From assembly GCA_964468725.1 (NCBI GenBank), contig CAYXVU010000255.1:1-8389 (forward strand): 8,389 nt of DNA, read 5' to 3'. The DNA is from CAYXVU01 sp964468725. Its GTDB lineage: Bacteria; Acidobacteriota; Blastocatellia; UBA7656. Under the pieces are notes generated by a model. It was given only the letters and a program-made list of their open reading frames with translations. It did not search any database and was not told where the DNA came from. Positions 5,389-8,389 of this stretch are shown here, one piece after another. The translations under genes and the position numbers were made by a program. Every line of letters starts with the position of its first letter. Positions within the stretch are counted from its first letter, which is position 1.

Positions 5389-5451
5389 TCAAAAAAAGTT
5401 GCAGAGAAAATGCTGCCCGTAGCCGAAACCGATTTCTTCACTACCGGCAGC
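5389..5451 (-). terminator. Probable terminator of ruvB
   Basis: GCTGCC-C-GTAG (5412-5422) pairs with CTAC-C-GGCAGC (5441-5451): 10 pairs with one central mismatch. The 18-nt loop can form an inner GAAA/TTTC stem. Read on the minus strand from ruvB, the hairpin is followed by ATTTTCTC and, a little later, by TTTTTTT (5391-5397). It lies about 70 nt past the ruvB stop. Confidence 0.5.
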
Positions 5452-5469
5452 AAAGGCTTGTCACGGGGA

Positions 5470-5506
5470 GAATGCGGCAAGTTCTGTGCTCTTGCCGCAT
5501 TCTTTT
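5470..5506 (+). terminator. 12-bp hairpin with T-tract on the + strand
   Basis: GAATGCGGCAAG (5470-5481) and CTTGCCGCATTC (5491-5502) form a perfect 12-bp stem with a 9-nt loop, followed on the + strand by TTTT (5503-5506). In the ruvB direction it is followed by CTCCCC, without T residues. It therefore looks like a terminator for + strand transcription toward ruvB, though no + strand gene lies upstream; it may also protect the ruvB mRNA 3' end. Confidence 0.6.
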
Positions 5507-5522
5507 GCGCGGCGGGCGTGAG

Positions 5523-6560
5523 TTAAAACAGATTTCCTTGCTCCCGCGCTCCGTTATTGATTGGCAGGTCAAAGCCGAGGTGCTCATAAGCGCGACGAGT
5601 AGCGACGCGTCCGCGCGGCGTACGATTGAGAAACCCGATCTGAATTAAATACGGCTCATAAATCTCTTCGATTGCATCCTTGTCTTCACTGATGGCTGCA
5701 GAGAGCGTACCCAGTCCGACCGGGCCGCCATCAAACTTGCCGATGATCGTCTGCAATAGCTTGCGATCTACTTCATCAAGTCCGTATTCATCAACCTCCA
5801 TGCGATCTAAGGCCTCGCGCGCAATCGCGTCGGTGACCAAACCATCGTGCTTGACTTCGGCAAAGTCGCGCACGCGGTGCAACAGACGATTGACGATGCG
5901 CGGCGTGCCCCGCGACCGCCGGGCAATTTCGACCGCGCCGTTGGTCTCCATCTGCACGCCGAGAATCGCCGCCGAGCGCGAAACGATGATCTCCAAATCT
6001 TCCGGTTGATAAAAATCCAGGTGCAACGGAATACCGAAACGCCCTCTGAGCGGCGCGGTAATCAGTCCGGCGCGCGTGGTTGCGGCGACCAGAGTGAACC
6101 GCGGCAAATCAATCTTGATCGAACGCGCCGAAGGCCCTTGTCCGATAATGATGTCAAGTTGATAGTCTTCCATCGCCGGGTAGAGAATCTCTTCAATGGC
6201 CGGATTGAGGCGATGAATTTCGTCAATGAACAAGACATCACCCTCCGCCAGATTGGTGAGCAATGCGGCCAAGTCTCCGGCTTTTTCGATTACCGGCCCG
6301 GCGGTGGTTTTGATGTCGCTGCCCATTTCGTTGGCAACAATATGGGCAAGCGTGGTTTTGCCGATGCCCGGCGCGCCATACAGCAGGACATGATCGAGCG
6401 CCTGCCCGCGTTTGCGAGCGGCAGCAATGAAGATCGAAAGATTCTCTTTGACTTTTTGTTGACCGATATACTCGCGTAACCATTTCGGTCGGAGGCTCAA
6501 TTCGAAGCTCTGCTCGTCAGAGTCTTCCGGGGTTCCCGACACAATGCGATTGTCTGACAC
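5523..6560 (-). CDS. ruvB: Holliday junction branch-migration DNA helicase RuvB
   Basis: RuvB is the hexameric AAA+ motor that, with RuvA, drives branch migration of Holliday junctions in recombination and repair. The 345 residues show the expected order: LRPKWLREYIGQ (23-34), Walker A GAPGIGKTT (62-70), Walker B LFIDEIHR (110-117), the RuvA-contacting hairpin region (ILYPAMEDYQLDIIIG), sensor I (AATTRAG), the arginine-finger region (LRGRFGIPLHLDFY), sensor II (RGTPRIVNRLLHRVRDFAEV) and the C-terminal winged helix (IGFLNRTPRGRVATRRAYEHLG). Length matches the family. The start is taken as GTG 6558-6560 because GGGAG stands 8 nt upstream and the protein then begins like other RuvBs; the frame is open 28 codons further to an ATG at 6644, but that segment has no family resemblance and would cross the predicted promoter. 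Neither ruvA nor ruvC is adjacent, so it is a stand-alone gene, divergent from the SbcD-like gene. Confidence 0.97.
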   Translation of the reverse strand: MSDNRIVSGTPEDSDEQSFELSLRPKWLREYIGQQKVKENLSIFIAAARKRGQALDHVLLYGAPGIGKTTLAHIVANEMGSDIKTTAGPVIEKAGDLAALLTNLAEGDVLFIDEIHRLNPAIEEILYPAMEDYQLDIIIGQGPSARSIKIDLPRFTLVAATTRAGLITAPLRGRFGIPLHLDFYQPEDLEIIVSRSAAILGVQMETNGAVEIARRSRGTPRIVNRLLHRVRDFAEVKHDGLVTDAIAREALDRMEVDEYGLDEVDRKLLQTIIGKFDGGPVGLGTLSAAISEDKDAIEEIYEPYLIQIGFLNRTPRGRVATRRAYEHLGFDLPINNGAREQGNLF

Positions 6561-6568
6561 GTGCTCTA

Positions 6569-6573
6569 CTCCC
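6569..6573 (-). promoter_or_regulatory. Ribosome binding site supporting the GTG start of ruvB
   Basis: GGGAG lies 8 nt upstream of GTG 6558-6560 on the minus strand. It supports the 345-residue product over the 373-residue reading. Confidence 0.65.
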
Positions 6574-6603
6574 AAAGTTGAAATCTGGGGTTTCTCGTCA
6601 GCC

Positions 6604-6633
6604 AGTTTACCATAGCAGGCCGCCGCCTCTGAA
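6604..6633 (-). promoter_or_regulatory. Candidate promoter of ruvB
   Basis: On the minus strand TTCAGA (6628-6633; 4 of 6 match) is followed after 18 nt by TAAACT (6604-6609; 4 of 6 match). Transcription would start near 6597, giving a leader of about 37 nt to the GTG start. Both boxes are moderate; the position is sensible. Confidence 0.4.
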
Positions 6634-6640
6634 TGCATTC
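6631..6640. promoter_or_regulatory. 10-bp palindrome, possible shared operator of ruvB and the SbcD-like gene
   Basis: GAATGCATTC is a perfect palindrome that overlaps the predicted -35 box of ruvB and the predicted -35 box of the divergent nuclease gene. A second, looser inverted repeat, TTCCC/GGGAA (6638-6642 and 6649-6653), directly follows. A repressor bound here could control both genes. The regulator is unknown; the site is not the GAAC-N4-GTTC or CTG-N10-CAG form of LexA box. Confidence 0.4.
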
Positions 6641-6667
6641 CCAAATTCGGGAACGCCCCGCTATAAT
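6638..6667 (+). promoter_or_regulatory. Sigma70 promoter of the SbcD-like gene
   Basis: TATAAT (6662-6667) is a perfect -10 box; TTCCCA (6638-6643; 4 of 6 match) lies 18 nt upstream. Transcription would start near 6674, leaving a fairly long leader of about 88 nt before ATG 6762. Confidence 0.65.
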
Positions 6668-6761
6668 CCCTCAGCGCTTGCAGTCGTCGAATTGGCGAAT
6701 GGCAGACGATGCGGCAGGGTGACGGAAAGATTGTCCGCGCAACTGCCGAAGCAGAATTGGC

Positions 6762-8090
6762 ATGGCAAGATTTTTACATATTTCGGATATTCATCTCGGC
6801 ATCAAACGCTATAATCTGCCTGATCGCACAAGCGACTTCTTTCGCGCCTGGCGCGAAGTGATCGAGCGTTACGCGCTTGGCAGACGCGTAGACTTTGTCT
6901 TGATTGCCGGTGACCTCTTCGACCGTCGTCAAGTGGACCCGCAGGCTGCCAATCACGCCATGCTGATGCTACGCCGACTCGAAGCCGAACGCATCCCTGT
7001 CATTGTCATTGAAGGCAACCACGATGCACACGAATCCCTCTCGCGCTTCAGTTGGCTACGCAGTTTTTCGCAGTGGGGCTATCTCAAACTGCTCGAACCG
7101 GAATGGCTCGACGGCAAACCGATCTTAAAGGCATGGGATGAAACCGATGCGCGCGGCGGCTATATCGACATCGGCGATGCGCGTATCTTCGGCTCAATCT
7201 GGTTTGGCACAACGGTGGGACAGGCGCTGCCGCTGCTGGCAGAAGAAGTTCGCACCCATCGCCGCAGCGATGCAACCAACATCCTGCTCTTACATTCGGA
7301 CATCGAAGGCCAACTCAATCGCCCCATACAAAATGCTCTATCCCTATCCAAGTTGGTCACCTTAAAAGAGGGCGTTGATTATCTGGCGCTCGGCCATACC
7401 CATAAACAGTTTCAGATTGAAGACTGGGCATTCAATCCCGGCTCTCTGGAAGCCTGTAGCGTGGATGAATCAGGCGTTACACGCGGTGCCTATCTGGTCG
7501 AAACGGATGGCGCACAGGTCAAAACGGAATTTTTCAGCGCTGGCACAGACTATTTTCAACGCCCCTTCAAGCGCGTCGAATATCAGATCGCAAGTCAGGA
7601 CGACCCAGACGCCGTGCGGGCAGAGATATTTGCCGCCTTGCGCCGCGAGTGGACAACGCCGGAGGCGGAAGACGATTGGAAAAAACCCATCATCGAACTG
7701 ACGCTGCGCGGTCAACTGGCTTTTAAGACTTCGTTGTTGCAACTCGGCAAACTGAAAGAGCAGGCGATGGAAGAGATCAATCCACTCGGCCTGATTCTCA
7801 ACAATAAAACGGTGCCCAAGCAGTTGGCGGTGGCGCTGAACTTTTCCCACGACACGCCGCGCAGCGAGCGCGAAGTGCGGGTGATCGAGGACATCGTCAA
7901 AGCTGACCCCAGATTCGGACATCGAGCAGCAGAGATTACGCAGATCATTATTGAGGCCAAACGCTTGGCGCTTGAAGAGGAAGCGCCGGAAAAGATTCTT
8001 CGCATGATTGAAGATCGCTTGTTCCCGCCGATAACGGAAGACCCGAATGACCCAGCGACTACTGCTGCTTATGCCGAAGGCGCGGACTGA
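6762..8090 (+). CDS. sbcD: SbcD/Mre11-type metallophosphoesterase, DNA repair exonuclease
   Basis: A 442-residue calcineurin-like phosphoesterase of the SbcD/YhaO/Mre11 type, expected to use two metal ions to cut DNA ends or hairpins during repair. Metal-site motifs occur in order: SDIHLG (Asp9, His11), AGDLFD (Asp51), EGNHDA (Asn86, His87), LLLHSDIEG (His178) and ALGHTHKQF (His212, His214), then FNPGSLEACS, typical of the end of the nuclease domain. The C-terminal 200 residues would form the capping domain that contacts an SbcC/Rad50 partner, with an acidic Pro-rich tail. It is a little longer than E. coli SbcD (about 400). The ATG at 6762 gives the standard family N-terminus (MARFLHISDIHLG), but no clear Shine-Dalgarno sequence precedes it. 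Unlike the usual sbcD-sbcC pair, the next gene does not begin as an SbcC/Rad50 ATPase. It is divergent from ruvB with a shared regulatory region, fitting a repair role. Confidence 0.9.
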   Translation: MARFLHISDIHLGIKRYNLPDRTSDFFRAWREVIERYALGRRVDFVLIAGDLFDRRQVDPQAANHAMLMLRRLEAERIPVIVIEGNHDAHESLSRFSWLRSFSQWGYLKLLEPEWLDGKPILKAWDETDARGGYIDIGDARIFGSIWFGTTVGQALPLLAEEVRTHRRSDATNILLLHSDIEGQLNRPIQNALSLSKLVTLKEGVDYLALGHTHKQFQIEDWAFNPGSLEACSVDESGVTRGAYLVETDGAQVKTEFFSAGTDYFQRPFKRVEYQIASQDDPDAVRAEIFAALRREWTTPEAEDDWKKPIIELTLRGQLAFKTSLLQLGKLKEQAMEEINPLGLILNNKTVPKQLAVALNFSHDTPRSEREVRVIEDIVKADPRFGHRAAEITQIIIEAKRLALEEEAPEKILRMIEDRLFPPITEDPNDPATTAAYAEGAD

Positions 8091-8108
8091 GTCGAGACCC
8101 TTTCTACA

Positions 8109-8389
8109 ATGAACAAACCACCAGAAGAAGGCGATATTTGGGAATGGCGAGCTTTTGGTCAGATCAACCCGCACCTGCGCAAACAGATTAGCGCACACCC
8201 GATTCGCATGGGCATTTGCGACCTTCGCGGCGAAGATATTTATCTCGTCTCACCCACCAGCGAACATAACGTCAAGTTGCGCAGAGGGCAGGCCGGATGG
8301 TGGTTGAAATTCAAACTCCTGCTCGAGAGCGAACCCGATGCCATCGAGTTGTACAATGAAACGGCAAAGATGATGTTCGCCTTTCCGGT
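8109..8389 (+). CDS. Unknown protein, N-terminal 93 residues (runs off the window)
   Basis: An open frame starts at ATG 8109-8111, only 18 nt after the SbcD-like stop and in the same frame, and is still open at the window edge. It begins MNKPPEEGDIWEWRAFGQ and continues with clearly protein-like sequence (PIRMGICDLRGEDIYLVSP, HNVKLRRGQAGWWLKFKLLL, ELYNETAKMMFAFP). It has no signal peptide. The alternating pattern with evenly placed Lys/Arg (NVKLR, LKFK) suggests a beta-rich fold; a resemblance to CYTH-type phosphate-binding domains crossed my mind but is too weak to call. It is not SbcC: no N-terminal Walker A is present. Close spacing suggests co-transcription with the nuclease gene, although the ribosome binding site is weak (GAG in GTCGAGACC). 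Confidence 0.7.
   Translation, partial: MNKPPEEGDIWEWRAFGQINPHLRKQISAHPIRMGICDLRGEDIYLVSPTSEHNVKLRRGQAGWWLKFKLLLESEPDAIELYNETAKMMFAFP

Larger units (their letters stand above)
5232..5522. other. Gene-free, hairpin-rich stretch between ruvB and the exported protein gene
   Basis: No gene longer than a 38-codon open frame is seen. The part from 5317 to 5334 is T-rich on the + strand (TTTTT, then TTTTTTTT). From 5339 to 5502 four inverted repeats follow one another: TCCGA/TCGGA (5339-5343 and 5348-5352), GGTCACT/AGTGACC (5365-5371 and 5377-5383), a mismatched long stem (5412-5451), and a perfect 12-bp stem (5470-5502). The last two look like termination signals in opposite directions. The stretch must also hold the promoter of the exported protein gene. 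Together they could be simply the ruvB 3' region or could form a small RNA on the + strand. Confidence 0.5.

Noticed and set aside
5339..5502. Known structured RNAs (6S, SRP RNA, RNase P RNA, tmRNA, cobalamin riboswitch)
   Set aside because: None of their conserved sequence signatures was seen on either strand.
5847..6479. 210-codon + strand frame
   Set aside because: Entirely antisense to ruvB, which is unmistakable by motif order.
6561..6644. N-terminal extension of RuvB to the upstream ATG
   Set aside because: No family similarity, would include the predicted -10 box at 6604-6609, and the GTG at 6560 has a ribosome binding site.
7470..8198. 242-codon minus-strand frame
   Set aside because: Antisense to the SbcD-like gene and the following gene; no recognisable motifs.
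1..8389. tRNA genes, CRISPR arrays, insertion sequences, toxin-antitoxin or defence modules
   Set aside because: No regularly spaced repeats, transposase motifs, tRNA-like folds or defence-type domains were found by reading both strands.

Overview
The window is ordinary bacterial chromosome of moderate GC content, with tightly spaced, mostly single-gene transcription units on both strands. Gene content and protein style fit an acidobacterium, possibly of the Blastocatellia type: an Mpl muropeptide ligase, an HU protein, an uncharacterised zinc MDR dehydrogenase and a tiny exported Lys/Pro/Glu-rich protein. This placement is an inference from family resemblance, not something the sequence proves. 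No mobile element, CRISPR array, rRNA or tRNA was seen.

Layout from left to right: the 3' part of a STAS-domain anti-anti-sigma-type protein (+, 1-225); abutting it stop to stop, a 77-residue exported charged protein (-, 226-459); a hairpin-rich gene-free stretch (460-828); an HU-family protein with a textbook sigma70 promoter (-, 829-1113); a zinc-dependent MDR dehydrogenase (-, 1257-2273); divergent from it, mpl (+, 2441-3844); convergent with mpl, a DUF1232/YkvA-type membrane protein (-, 3857-4285); an unrecognised exported protein with a strong terminator (-, 4460-5218); a second hairpin-rich gene-free stretch (5219-5522); ruvB (-, 5523-6560); and divergent from ruvB, an SbcD/Mre11-type nuclease (+, 6762-8090) followed in the same frame by the start of an unknown gene that leaves the window (8109 onward).

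Functional themes are housekeeping. mpl serves peptidoglycan recycling, HU organises DNA, and ruvB with the SbcD-like nuclease serves recombination and repair. Those last two share one 200-bp divergent promoter region with a perfect 10-bp palindrome lying across or beside both predicted -35 boxes, which suggests coordinated control.

I did not find a clear new multi-gene system. The most unusual signals are at DNA/RNA level. At both convergent gene junctions a stop codon is built into one arm of a perfect 9-bp inverted repeat. Two gene-free stretches (598-786 and 5339-5506) hold runs of consecutive hairpins, and the second could encode a small RNA of about 160 nt. The proteins most worth following up are the unknown exported protein (4460-5218) and the unknown gene downstream of the SbcD-like nuclease. 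Several start codons were moved inward from the longest reading frame because of strong ribosome binding sites, promoters and family lengths.
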